64,000 nt of DNA from Methylophilaceae bacterium (GTDB lineage Bacteria; Pseudomonadota; Gammaproteobacteria; Burkholderiales; Methylophilaceae): NCBI GenBank assembly GCA_013141125.1, contig JABFRO010000002.1, positions 186,001-250,000 of the forward strand, read 5' to 3'. The position numbers and the translations under genes were made by a program. The stretch's first letter is position 1. Each line of letters opens with the position of its first letter. The notes under the pieces were generated by a model. That model saw only the letters and a program-made list of their open reading frames with translations, made no database searches and was not told where the DNA came from. Shown here piece by piece: positions 18,720-28,026 of the stretch.

Positions 18720-20012
18720 ATGCATCTTCGTTATCGGCTTAAATTGATCGTAATGTTTTCAGGCGAGCGTCTGCCTGTTCTCCTTGGTCTGGATGGCTTG
18801 CCCATGTTTGAGCCAACGGTCTTTTCATTGTCAGAGGTGCGCTCAAGAAACAGGGCATCCAACACGATCGACAGTTATCTAAGGTCGGTGATGGTGTTTC
18901 TACTGTTCCTTGATCTGAGGAAGATCAACCTGGAAGATCGCTTGGATGAAGGGCAATTACTTTCTCTTGGGGAAATTGAGGAGTTGGTTGGGATATGTCG
19001 GCTGCCTCTGGAAAAGATATATTCCATGCTGGACGAAGCTCCGAGCTTGTCTCCGCAATCTGCTTCATCAGTTGTTTCGTTGGAAAAATTAAGGATGAAA
19101 TCGGCAGGGCCTCCTGAGGTTGAAATTAATCCTAGTTCGGCAGCAACAAGGCTAAGGAATATCCGTGATTATCTGAGATGGCTTGCTATTGGGCGCATGT
19201 CCAAACATGGCATTGATGCATCGCTCAGGATTACATTGGAATCTTCAACTCAATACACATCGCATGCTATTGATGCTCGTCTTCCATCAGCCAGCTATAA
19301 ATCAGGTGAGCTTGACCAGCGCGAGGGATTGGAGCCGGAAGTCGTTGAGCGAATCCTGAAAGTCATCGATCCGCACTCGTCAGATAATCCATGGACGGAT
19401 GAGCATTCACGATATCGAAACGCACTCATTATTGAATGGCTGCTTTGTCTCGGGTTGCGGCGTGGTGAACTGCTTAATGTCCGTATCGGAGACGTTAAAT
19501 TTCGGGATAGCACGGTAACGGTGGTCCGTCGGGCTGACAACCCTGATGACCCTAGAAAAAACCAGCCTAAGGTCAAAACGAAGGGAAGAGAAATTCCAAT
19601 ATCTTCCAGTCTGCTAGATAAGACCAACGCTTACATCATGAATCATCGTTCAGTGATTCGCGGTGCCAGGAAACATGATTGCCTATTTGTTGCCTCGGGT
19701 ACTGGTGCCCATTTGTCGATTCCTTCACTGAACAAGATATTTAATGTCCTTCGTGAAAAATGCCCAGATATCCCGGGTCATGTTTTTCCGCATATCTTCC
19801 GCCATACATGGAACGACCGGTTCTCTGAAGAGATGGATGCCAATAAAGTTGGAGAAGATGCCGAAAAGAAAGCGCGATCATATTTGATGGGGTGGTCTGA
19901 GACATCGGGGACAGCGGCCACTTATACACGTCGCCATATTCGTAAGAAGGCTCAGGAGGTTTCACTTCAGTTGCAGAAAAATATTCTGGAAAGGGGGAGT
20001 GACGATGAGTAA
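18720..20012 (+). CDS. Tyrosine recombinase, first of three
   Basis: The 430-residue protein has an N-terminal core-binding region (SNTIDSYLRSVMVFLLFLD) and a catalytic domain with a full residue set: Arg near 247 in LGLRRGEL, the lysine region KTKGREIPIS, HIFRH near 358-362, and Tyr402 in TAATYTRRH. It should cut and rejoin DNA and move the island. In three-recombinase elements all three proteins are usually needed. Its end overlaps the next start by 8 bases (ATGAGTAA), so the genes are coupled. The start at 18720 directly follows the inverted-repeat end of the island. Confidence 0.9.
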   Translation: MHLRYRLKLIVMFSGERLPVLLGLDGLPMFEPTVFSLSEVRSRNRASNTIDSYLRSVMVFLLFLDLRKINLEDRLDEGQLLSLGEIEELVGICRLPLEKIYSMLDEAPSLSPQSASSVVSLEKLRMKSAGPPEVEINPSSAATRLRNIRDYLRWLAIGRMSKHGIDASLRITLESSTQYTSHAIDARLPSASYKSGELDQREGLEPEVVERILKVIDPHSSDNPWTDEHSRYRNALIIEWLLCLGLRRGELLNVRIGDVKFRDSTVTVVRRADNPDDPRKNQPKVKTKGREIPISSSLLDKTNAYIMNHRSVIRGARKHDCLFVASGTGAHLSIPSLNKIFNVLREKCPDIPGHVFPHIFRHTWNDRFSEEMDANKVGEDAEKKARSYLMGWSETSGTAATYTRRHIRKKAQEVSLQLQKNILERGSDDE

Positions 20013-21555
20013 TTTGCAGCCAATAACTCCATTGCGCAATACGCCACTAGATTTGCCTAGTGAAGTTAAGACGCTTAATGGTGCGCGGTTTGATCCTCGA
20101 CTAGATAGATGGGCTTATCGGGATAGCACGAGAAATATAAGTCTGAATTTCTCGGAGTGGAATGCTGCACCTGCATTAATCGATTCCGTAAAGAAGGTGC
20201 TGATTTGGTACGCCGAGAATAAGTCTCCTGATCACCTTAAGAATATGTTTGAGCGCTTTCAGCACATGCTGAGAAGTATTGATTTATATGGTGGCAATGC
20301 TGTGCAAATTAGTTGTAATGACATAATAAATTACAGGGCGAAATTATCTAAAAATACTGCTTGGTATCTCGGCAATTTGGCCGGCTTCTTGCAAAAATGG
20401 CACGATCTAGGTGTGCCTGGCGTAACGGATGATGCCGTCGCGCTACTTAAACAGCTACGCATTCAAGGCAATCAAAAAGGCGAGGCCGTTCTGACGATGG
20501 ATGCCGAGAATGGTCCTTTCTCGGACATTGAAGTAGAAGCTATTCAAGCTGCACTCGGGTGTGCTTATGAAGAGGGCAAGATAGATTTAGAGGATTACCT
20601 TCTTGTCTGGTTATTTTTGGCGCTAGGGCAACGCCCGATTCAATATGCTTCTCTAAAAGTGTGTGATGTTGGAACTGAGGAGTCAAAGGACGGTGCGACT
20701 ATATATACGCTGAGGGTGCCCAGGGCGAAGCAGCGTGGACACTTGTCACGAGGAGATTTCAAGCAGCGTGTCTTGATTCCACAAATTGGTGTGAAGCTTG
20801 TCCAGCATGCAATGGAAGTACAGGCAAATTTCATGGAGACCCTGCCGAATCCAGGTCATGCCCCGTTGTTTCCAGCGAAAAGATCACGACTAAACGAACC
20901 AAAAGGATTTGAGTACCATCGTACATCACAGACATTGTCGGATGCTTTGGAAGCGGTGCTGCTAGGCTTGAATGTCGTATCAGAGCGCACAGGCGAGCGA
21001 CTCCATATAACAGCTACGCGATTCCGCCGTACGCTGGGTACTCGCGCAGCGATGGAAGGCCATGGTGAATTGGTAATCGCAGAGTTGCTTGACCATACAG
21101 ACACCCAGAATGTCGGCGTTTATGTACAAGCCACGCCAGAAATCGTTGAACGTATCGATAGGGCGATGGCCATGCATCTAGCTCCGCTGGCTCAAGCTTT
21201 TGCTGGTGTCATTATTGCCGATGAGTCCGAGGCGACTCGCAAGGATGATCCAGCAAGTCGTATATGTGATCCGCGAATTGACTCATCCATGAAGCCGATG
21301 GGTAATTGCGGCAAGTATGGTTTCTGTGGCTCCTTAGCCCCCATTTCTTGCTACACCTGTAGGAGTTTTCAGCCATGGTTAGACGGCCCGCATGAGGCCG
21401 TGCTAAATCATCTTATTCTGGAGCGTGAACGCTTGCTGGTTGGAAGTGATATACGCATCGCATCTATCAATGACAGGACAATTCTTGCCGTGGCCGAAGT
21501 TGTGCATCGCTGCGAAGCAATCAGGGCTGAGATGCGGGAGGTAATGGATGTCTGA
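20005..21555 (+). CDS. Tyrosine recombinase, second of three, with C-terminal cysteine motif
   Basis: I choose the ATG at 20005, five bases after AAGGGGGAG, giving 516 residues. The catalytic domain shows Arg210 in LGQRPIQYAS, RFRRTLGTRAA near 337 in place of the usual HxxR, LDHTDTQNVGVY with the presumed nucleophile Tyr373, and then a cysteine-rich tail CGKYGFCGSLAPISCYTC followed by FQPWLDGPHE. That tail is a hallmark of Tn554 TnpA/TnpB-like recombinases and probably binds zinc. The gene overlaps both neighbours by 8 bases. Confidence 0.85.
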   Translation: MSNLQPITPLRNTPLDLPSEVKTLNGARFDPRLDRWAYRDSTRNISLNFSEWNAAPALIDSVKKVLIWYAENKSPDHLKNMFERFQHMLRSIDLYGGNAVQISCNDIINYRAKLSKNTAWYLGNLAGFLQKWHDLGVPGVTDDAVALLKQLRIQGNQKGEAVLTMDAENGPFSDIEVEAIQAALGCAYEEGKIDLEDYLLVWLFLALGQRPIQYASLKVCDVGTEESKDGATIYTLRVPRAKQRGHLSRGDFKQRVLIPQIGVKLVQHAMEVQANFMETLPNPGHAPLFPAKRSRLNEPKGFEYHRTSQTLSDALEAVLLGLNVVSERTGERLHITATRFRRTLGTRAAMEGHGELVIAELLDHTDTQNVGVYVQATPEIVERIDRAMAMHLAPLAQAFAGVIIADESEATRKDDPASRICDPRIDSSMKPMGNCGKYGFCGSLAPISCYTCRSFQPWLDGPHEAVLNHLILERERLLVGSDIRIASINDRTILAVAEVVHRCEAIRAEMREVMDV

Positions 21556-23599
21556 TATTTTTCTATTCAAGCCCAAGGCGGAACTTGATGCCTCACAGAA
21601 TCTGCGTCGTTTTATTGATTCATGTCGCAACGAGCTGACGGTATTCGGTGCAGATTTGCCATTTGACGAAAATGTTTGGGACATAACTGACTCAATCAAT
21701 TTGAAAGGGCATGGAAACAAAAGGCATAGATTGGTCTTTAGTAATTTGGAGACGGTTAATGATAAGGCTCCTGCTCCAATGGCGGAGTCATTCCTGTCTT
21801 TTGCCAAAGCCTATTTTCGTTACATGCAGGGATTTCGCCCCATTGTCGGCGTTGGGCCAAGACTCGTCGCATTGCGTGCTTTGGAAGCCGCTTTGAGAGT
21901 GAATGGAGGCGATGCCGGCCCAGCCCGTGCAGACATTCTGATTTTCAATCGCGCTGCTCAAATGATTGTTGAAAAATACACCGAAGCTGCAGCCTATAGG
22001 ATGGGTGGGCAGCTTGAAATGTTGGCGGACTTTTTAACTGATAACAAATTAACAACTGTCCCTGCTCGGTGGAGGAACTTTATCAAACGTCCTGGTGATG
22101 CGGTTCGGGTTGGTAAAGAGTTTGATGAACGTCGCAAAGAAAAGATGCCATCTCAGGCTGCCTTGGATGCTTTGCCGCAAATATTTCGAAATGCTGTTGA
22201 ACCAATTGATGTGATTGTTAGCTCAGCGGCGGCGATGATGTGTGCCTCGCCGGATCGAATTAGTGAGCTTTTATCTCTCCCGCTTGATTGCGAAGTTCGG
22301 CAGAAGAACAAAAAAACTGGTGAGGAGGCTTACGGTCTGCGTTGGTGGCCGGCAAAGGGGGCTGACCCAATGATTAAATGGGTTGTTCCTTCAATGGCTA
22401 GTGTTGTTCAAGAAGCTATCGAAAAAATTCGCAAGGTAACTGATGAGGCTCGTCGTATTGCAAAATGGTATGAGGGTCATCCGGGGAAAATTTATTTAGT
22501 TGGCGAACTGGAATATCTACGTGGGCAGGAGTGGGTATCAATGCAGGAATTGGCAGGCATACTTGGTATGTCAGAACGCGCAGGTGCTAATACTTGGTGT
22601 AAGACGAATCGCATTGATGTCATAAAAAAAGAACAAGGCAAAATTTATGTGCGGTTGAGTGATGTTGAAAAAGTAATTATTGGAATGTTGCCAAGAGACT
22701 TCCCGCTGCTGGATAAAGAGACTGGCTGCAAATACAGCGAAGCTTTGTTTGTGGTTCGAGTCAATCAGCTCCACGCTCAGCGAGGCACCTACAATTGCCA
22801 GATTGAACCAATAACCATCAATCAAATTAACACTGGCCTTGGCGGTCGAACTGAGCATGGGTTTGCCTCCATATTTTCTAGATTTGGATTCATTGAGCCA
22901 GATGGAAGCCCAATTAACATTAGCACCCATCAGTTCCGTCATTACCTCAATACGCTCGCGCAAGCGGGTGGCCTAAGCCAGCTCGACATCGCCAAATGGT
23001 CGGGTCGAAAAGATATTCGGCAGAACGCTGCATACGATCACGTCACACCTGGTCAAATGGTGCAGAAGATACGTGATGCGATTGGTGATGACAGCACCAT
23101 GTTTGGCCCACTGGCTGAACTAGCAAAAAAGACTCTTATCCCTAGAGACGAATTCGCTCGCTTGGTTGTGCCCACTGCGCACACCACTGAACTGGGTTAT
23201 TGCATTCACGACTACACCATGTCGCCATGTCAGCAGCATCGGGATTGTATTAATTGCACAGACTTGATTTGCGTAAAGGGTGATGAAGAGAAGGAGCGAC
23301 GGTTGCGTCAGCAGCTTGAGGAGGCGCGAGATTTATTGCGTCGGGCAGAAGAAGCCACAAAAGATGGCTATTACGGAAGTGATCGTTGGCTGGAGCATCA
23401 CACGTCAACCGTGGAGCGATTGTCACAACTCTGTTCCATCATAGATGATCCTAAAGTGCCCATAGGCGCAGTGATTCAATTGTCACAGCCGAAATCAGTT
23501 ATGCAGCAAGTTACCATGCAACGCAGGTTAGAGTCGGTGGAGGAAATGAGTCATGCACCGGCCTCTCAGTCGAGTACAGCGACCATAACGGGAGAATGA
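21548..23599 (+). CDS. Tyrosine recombinase, third of three, with internal HTH-like insertion
   Basis: The 683-residue protein is the largest of the trio. Catalytic residues seen are Arg in SPDRISELLSLPLDC (near 239), His461 and Arg464 in THQFRH, Trp in AKWSGRKD, and Tyr496 in NAAYDHV. Between the first arginine and HxxR, residues about 330-376 look like an inserted excisionase-type helix-turn-helix (MQELAGILGMSERAGANTW). The C-terminal part has a cysteine cluster (CIHDYTMSPC, CINCTDLIC) and a long coiled coil (EEKERRLRQQLEEARDLL). The start follows GGGAGG and overlaps the previous gene by 8 bases. Confidence 0.85.
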   Translation: MSDIFLFKPKAELDASQNLRRFIDSCRNELTVFGADLPFDENVWDITDSINLKGHGNKRHRLVFSNLETVNDKAPAPMAESFLSFAKAYFRYMQGFRPIVGVGPRLVALRALEAALRVNGGDAGPARADILIFNRAAQMIVEKYTEAAAYRMGGQLEMLADFLTDNKLTTVPARWRNFIKRPGDAVRVGKEFDERRKEKMPSQAALDALPQIFRNAVEPIDVIVSSAAAMMCASPDRISELLSLPLDCEVRQKNKKTGEEAYGLRWWPAKGADPMIKWVVPSMASVVQEAIEKIRKVTDEARRIAKWYEGHPGKIYLVGELEYLRGQEWVSMQELAGILGMSERAGANTWCKTNRIDVIKKEQGKIYVRLSDVEKVIIGMLPRDFPLLDKETGCKYSEALFVVRVNQLHAQRGTYNCQIEPITINQINTGLGGRTEHGFASIFSRFGFIEPDGSPINISTHQFRHYLNTLAQAGGLSQLDIAKWSGRKDIRQNAAYDHVTPGQMVQKIRDAIGDDSTMFGPLAELAKKTLIPRDEFARLVVPTAHTTELGYCIHDYTMSPCQQHRDCINCTDLICVKGDEEKERRLRQQLEEARDLLRRAEEATKDGYYGSDRWLEHHTSTVERLSQLCSIIDDPKVPIGAVIQLSQPKSVMQQVTMQRRLESVEEMSHAPASQSSTATITGE

Positions 23600-23600
23600 G

Positions 23601-24026
23601 ATGGCGCAGAAAAGAGCCAAAAACCTTGATGATGCAGGCATAAAGCAAATCGTTGAAATTCTCGATGGCTGGTCTGGGAAATTAACATGGGAACTATTGA
23701 TAGATGCTATTGAACTGCGTATGCATAGTCGTTATACACGTCAGACTTTGCATAAACACGAACGTATTTACAATGCTTTCGAGCTTCGCAAGAAAGGTAT
23801 TGCCGATGGCGACGGAGAAATTCGAACTGTTCGTTCCCCGGAGTTGCAAAAATCATTGGAACGTATAGCAAGGCTGGAAGTTGAGAATAAGCGTTTAGAG
23901 TCTGAGAACGAGAAGCTGTTAGAGCAATTTGTTCGCTGGGCATATAATGCTCATACGAGAGGGTTGGATAACAACTTTTTAAATCAGCCGCTCCCACCGG
24001 TAAATCGTGGGCAGACCAAGAAGTGA
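23601..24026 (+). CDS. Small coiled-coil protein of the recombinase module
   Basis: The 141-residue protein starts one base after the third recombinase gene. Its N-terminal half has a segment that could be a DNA-binding helix pair (TWELLIDAIELRMHSRYTRQTL); its C-terminal half is a charged coiled coil (IARLEVENKRLESENEKLLE). By position, size and shape it corresponds to TnpC of Tn554 or to GmtX of gamma-Mobile-Trio elements, small proteins that modulate transposition; the exact relation is not settled from sequence alone. Confidence 0.6.
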   Translation: MAQKRAKNLDDAGIKQIVEILDGWSGKLTWELLIDAIELRMHSRYTRQTLHKHERIYNAFELRKKGIADGDGEIRTVRSPELQKSLERIARLEVENKRLESENEKLLEQFVRWAYNAHTRGLDNNFLNQPLPPVNRGQTKK

Positions 24027-24173
24027 TTGCCACACTAGCTATCTGTGCTGTTGATTACGGATACCAAATATTCAGATGTGATGCGGAACCACGAATTGTG
24101 TAATATCCTTTGTGTGTATAGTATTCGCTAGAGTATCAAGCTTTAACTCATAATAAATTATCAGGGACGTTAC

Positions 24174-25712
24174 ATGCTCACCGGCGAACTTCGCAGCCAA
24201 ATAGATTCAATCTGGAACTCCTTCTGGTCAGGCGGCATCTCCAACCCCATGGAGGTGATGGAGCAAATCACTTATCTGCTGTTCCTGCGCAGGCTGGATG
24301 ACCTGCACACCCTCGAAGAAAACAAATCCACCCGCCTTGGCAAGCCGATAGAGCGGCGCATTTTTCCCGAGGGCAAAGATGCCAAGAAGCGGAATTACAA
24401 CGACCTGCGCTGGTCGCGCTTCAAGCACTTCGCCCCTGCCGAGATGTACACCGTGGTGGGCGAGCATGTGTTTCCTTTCCTGCGCACCATGGGCGGCGAC
24501 GGCTCCACCTATGCGCACCACATGAAAGATGCGCGCTTCACCATCCCCACCCCGGCACTGCTCGCCAAAGTGGTGGACTTGCTCGACCACGTGCCGATGG
24601 AAGACCGCGACACCAAGGGCGACCTGTACGAATACATGCTGGGCAAGATAGCCAGCGCCGGGCAGAACGGCCAGTTCCGCACCCCGCGCCACATCATCCA
24701 GCTCATGGTCGAAATGTCCGCGCCCAACCCCAAAGACATCATCTGCGACCCGGCCAGCGGCACCTGCGGTTTTCTGGTGGCGGCGGGCGAATACCTGCGC
24801 CAGCACCATCCTGAAATCCTGCGCGATGCCAAAGCCAGCAAACATTTCCACCACGGCATGTTCCACGGCTACGACTTCGACAACACCATGCTGCGCATCG
24901 GCAGCATGAACATGGCGCTGCACGGCGTGGACAACCCCGACATCCGCTACCGCGATTCGCTGGCGCAAGACCACGCCGGGGATGAAGACAAATACTCCCT
25001 CATCCTCGCCAACCCGCCGTTCGCCGGATCGCTCGATTACGAAAACACCGCCAAAGACCTGCTCGCCATCGTCAAAACCAAAAAGACCGAGCTGCTGTTC
25101 CTGGCCCTTTTCCTGCGCCTGCTCAAACCCGGCGGCCGCGCTACCGTTATCGTGCCGGATGGCGTGCTGTTCGGCTCATCCAACGCGCACAAAGAACTGC
25201 GCCGCATGCTGGTCGAAGACCACAAGCTGGAAGCCGTCATCTCGCTGCCCTCCGGCGCATTCAAACCTTACGCGGGCGTTTCTACCGGCATCCTGATTTT
25301 TACCAAGACCAACTCAGGCGGCACGGATAACGTCTGGTTCTACGACATGCAGGCTGATGGCTGGAGCCTCGACGACAAGCGGCAGCCGTTGCTGCCCGAG
25401 GACAAGCTGGGCGCTATCCCTGCACAAGCATTGAGCGAAGCGGAACACGCCAAGAACAACCTGCCCGATGCGTTGGCACGGTGGACGCAACGCGAGAACG
25501 CAGAACTGCAACGCCCCCGCACTGCACAGAGCTTCTGCGTACCTAAGGCCGAGATTGCCGCCAACGGCTACGACCTCTCCATCAATCGCTACAAAGAGGT
25601 GGTACATGACGTGGTGGAGCATGTGTCACCCAAGGAGATTATGGCAAGGCTGGACAAGTGGGAAACTGAGATTGCAGCAGGCATGAAAGAGCTTGAGAGG
25701 CTGTTGGGATGA
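24174..25712 (+). CDS. hsdM: Type I restriction-modification system, N6-adenine DNA methyltransferase subunit
   Basis: The 512-residue HsdM begins with the helical N-terminal domain (QIDSIWNSFWSGGISNP, ITYLLFLRRLDD). The methyltransferase domain has SAM motif I in DPASGTCGFLVAAGEYL near residue 195 and the catalytic NPPF at about 280-283. It methylates adenine in the site chosen by HsdS. The gene is GC-rich compared with the recombinases before it, hinting that the restriction operon arrived from another source. Its last four bases (ATGA) overlap the hsdS start. About 147 AT-rich bases upstream should carry the operon promoter. Confidence 0.96.
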   Translation: MLTGELRSQIDSIWNSFWSGGISNPMEVMEQITYLLFLRRLDDLHTLEENKSTRLGKPIERRIFPEGKDAKKRNYNDLRWSRFKHFAPAEMYTVVGEHVFPFLRTMGGDGSTYAHHMKDARFTIPTPALLAKVVDLLDHVPMEDRDTKGDLYEYMLGKIASAGQNGQFRTPRHIIQLMVEMSAPNPKDIICDPASGTCGFLVAAGEYLRQHHPEILRDAKASKHFHHGMFHGYDFDNTMLRIGSMNMALHGVDNPDIRYRDSLAQDHAGDEDKYSLILANPPFAGSLDYENTAKDLLAIVKTKKTELLFLALFLRLLKPGGRATVIVPDGVLFGSSNAHKELRRMLVEDHKLEAVISLPSGAFKPYAGVSTGILIFTKTNSGGTDNVWFYDMQADGWSLDDKRQPLLPEDKLGAIPAQALSEAEHAKNNLPDALARWTQRENAELQRPRTAQSFCVPKAEIAANGYDLSINRYKEVVHDVVEHVSPKEIMARLDKWETEIAAGMKELERLLG

Positions 25713-26860
25713 ATGCTTGGGGTAGGGTTCCTTTGGCGAAGCTCGCGGAGTCAGTTGACTATGGAGTTACTGCATCTGCAACATCTAAGCCAGTTGGGCC
25801 AAAATTTCTCCGCATAACTGACATACAGGACAATGCGGTGAATTGGGAAACCGTGCCTTGGTGTGAGTGTGATTCACGGAGTTTAGCTGAATCACAACTT
25901 AAGCCGGGTGACATTGTTTTTGCCAGAACTGGAGCAACAACAGGAAAAAGCTATCTCATCAAGGATTGCCCACCGGAGACCGTCTTCGCTTCCTACCTTA
26001 TTCGTGTTCGAGTTCGAGAAAATGTTGAGCCTCGCTACGTAAGCCACTTTTTTCAAACTACAGATTATTGGTCTCAGATTACAAGAGGTTCACGCGGTGC
26101 TGCACAGCCAGGGGTAAATGCAACTACGCTAAAAACTCTTGAAATTCCTGTTCCACCCCTGCCTGAGCAACGACGCATTGCCGCAATCCTTGACCAAGCA
26201 GATGTGCTGCGGGTTATGCGCAGGGTTGCTTTGGTAGACTTGGATAGCCTCACGCAGTCCATTTTCATTGAGATGTTTGGTGACCCCGCAACCAACCCGA
26301 AAAGCTGGCCGTACAAAAGTCTTATTGGTTTGGGGAATGTTGTAACTGGGGGTACACCGCCGAGTTCAAAACCAGGCATGTTTGAGGGCCCAATTCCATT
26401 TGTCACGCCCGGTGACTTGGAAAGCGATGAGTCAGTGAAGAGAAGCTTGACAACAGAGGGTGCAAAGGAAAGCAGGACGGTGCGTGCGGGATCAACTCTT
26501 GTCTGCTGCATCGGCGCGACAATTGGAAAGATGGGTATCGCGCGGGTGCAAAGCGCGTTTAATCAGCAGCTCAATGCGGTTGAATGGACCGGCGAAATCG
26601 ATGACATCTACGGCTATGCAGCACTACGATTCTTCAAACCGACGATTAGAGCCTGGGGTGCATCCACCACGCTTCCAATTCTGAAGAAATCATCATTCGA
26701 GAAGATTGAAATCCCAGTTCCCCCAGTATCCTTACAACGAGAGTTCGCAGAAAAAGTCAAAGCGGCAGAAAAACTGCGCGTGGCTCATAAGTCCTCGTTG
26801 GCCGAGCTAGATGATCTATTTGTCTCGCTTCAAAATCTCGCCTTCAAGGGAGGGCTGTAG
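25709..26860 (+). CDS. hsdS: Type I restriction-modification system, specificity subunit
   Basis: The 383-residue HsdS has two target-recognition domains, each closed by a conserved helical spacer: IPVPPLPEQRRIAAILDQAD near residue 145 and IPVPPVSLQREFAEKVKAAE near 335. Each domain reads half of a split DNA target; the target itself cannot be predicted here. It overlaps hsdM by four bases and is lower in GC, common for S genes, which change by recombination. The next gene starts two bases after its stop. Confidence 0.95.
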   Translation: MNAWGRVPLAKLAESVDYGVTASATSKPVGPKFLRITDIQDNAVNWETVPWCECDSRSLAESQLKPGDIVFARTGATTGKSYLIKDCPPETVFASYLIRVRVRENVEPRYVSHFFQTTDYWSQITRGSRGAAQPGVNATTLKTLEIPVPPLPEQRRIAAILDQADVLRVMRRVALVDLDSLTQSIFIEMFGDPATNPKSWPYKSLIGLGNVVTGGTPPSSKPGMFEGPIPFVTPGDLESDESVKRSLTTEGAKESRTVRAGSTLVCCIGATIGKMGIARVQSAFNQQLNAVEWTGEIDDIYGYAALRFFKPTIRAWGASTTLPILKKSSFEKIEIPVPPVSLQREFAEKVKAAEKLRVAHKSSLAELDDLFVSLQNLAFKGGL

Positions 26861-26862
26861 CT

Positions 26863-27957
26863 ATGAGAGGTGAGTTCATAGGGGTGTGGGAGGAAACCTA
26901 CCGAGAAATATGGAACCCACTGCTACAGCAGGAAGCTGTGCCCAGCGACGTATATTCCGCGCTCTACCAAGAACTGTATGAAGCAATCGGTGATACACAC
27001 GGCGTCGAGTTTTCACTGCAGATCAACGATGCCATTCAGCTTCGTGAAGCGTTTGATCGTGCTTTGACGCTCGCAGGTATAGATGTAGGTCGTGAAAAGG
27101 CGGACGGAGTTTATGCAACTGTTGATCAACCTGATGTAACTGCAAGGAGGGCTGCAATAGAATCTGCGCTTGCAAGTCTAATTGGCGACGCTGCCAAAGC
27201 GGCTCAGGCGCTAAATCAAGCGTTGCGAGAGCTTGCAAGCGAACCAGTAAGACGAGCAGAAGCAAGAGAACGCGCTCTTGGACTCATATTGAATGAAACC
27301 GGGAAAAGCCAAGAAGCCTTTGAAGAGGTCCGTGCATCTATGCTGATTGGTGAACGGGCCATAGTCACTTTTCTTGAATCGGTTTTCGATATCCTCGAAG
27401 AATATGGTGGGGATGCGCTTTCAAATCCCTATTTCAACTTGCTTACCACCTTCATTGAAAAGTTTAGCCTTCGCTATGACTTGCGACGCCCCTGTCTGCT
27501 TTGCCCGACACTTCCGGGTGTTTTCAATAGTCTTGTACGTGACTTAAAGGAGGCAACCATCAAAGACGTTCATCTAAACGGGCTGATGAAGGATTACGAG
27601 GAAGCGATCCGTGATCTGCGCACTGACTGCACAGATACTCGGATCAAGACCTGCATGGTCAAGCAAATAAACTTGTTGGAAGCGATGGGAAGCAGCACTT
27701 CTGGAGTAACAGCGAAAACTGTGGGGCAAATTTGCAATCAAGTCGGAACTTGGCCTCATGAGAGCATCAAGCAATCAATGAAAAGCCTTTACGAATTTAC
27801 CTGCGACTATCCAGGAATCAGACATGCGGGCACACCTGGAAGTGCGCTTCGTACAATTGAGATGCGCGACATGGTTGCGATGTCTATCTTACTGACGGGT
27901 TTTATCCCCTATCTGTCGGACAAAGTAAATTCCGAAACGGTGTATTGGAGGAGTTAA
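26863..27957 (+). CDS. Unknown protein encoded between hsdS and hsdR, Abi-like C-terminal region
   Basis: The 364-residue protein is not a known Hsd subunit. It starts two bases after hsdS and ends 69 bases before hsdR, so it belongs to the operon. It is helical and soluble. The middle has alanine-rich helices (ALASLIGDAAKAAQALNQAL) and a CLLC motif near residue 208. The C-terminal 60 residues (FTCDYPGIRHAGTPG, then MRDMVAMSILLTGFIPYL) resemble the RHGG-type end of abortive-infection/HEPN-like proteins. A role as an accessory or backup defence factor is inference. Confidence 0.6.
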   Translation: MRGEFIGVWEETYREIWNPLLQQEAVPSDVYSALYQELYEAIGDTHGVEFSLQINDAIQLREAFDRALTLAGIDVGREKADGVYATVDQPDVTARRAAIESALASLIGDAAKAAQALNQALRELASEPVRRAEARERALGLILNETGKSQEAFEEVRASMLIGERAIVTFLESVFDILEEYGGDALSNPYFNLLTTFIEKFSLRYDLRRPCLLCPTLPGVFNSLVRDLKEATIKDVHLNGLMKDYEEAIRDLRTDCTDTRIKTCMVKQINLLEAMGSSTSGVTAKTVGQICNQVGTWPHESIKQSMKSLYEFTCDYPGIRHAGTPGSALRTIEMRDMVAMSILLTGFIPYLSDKVNSETVYWRS

Positions 27958-28026
27958 GTTAATGACCAGTACCGCTACCCACCATATGTTTAGGCAAACA
28001 ACACGCATTGCTATAAGGAAAAATAA

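Noticed and set aside
24228-24974. Frame of about 250 codons antisense to hsdM
   Set aside because: The peptide is dominated by histidine, valine and alanine repeats produced by reverse reading of hsdM; no start signal.
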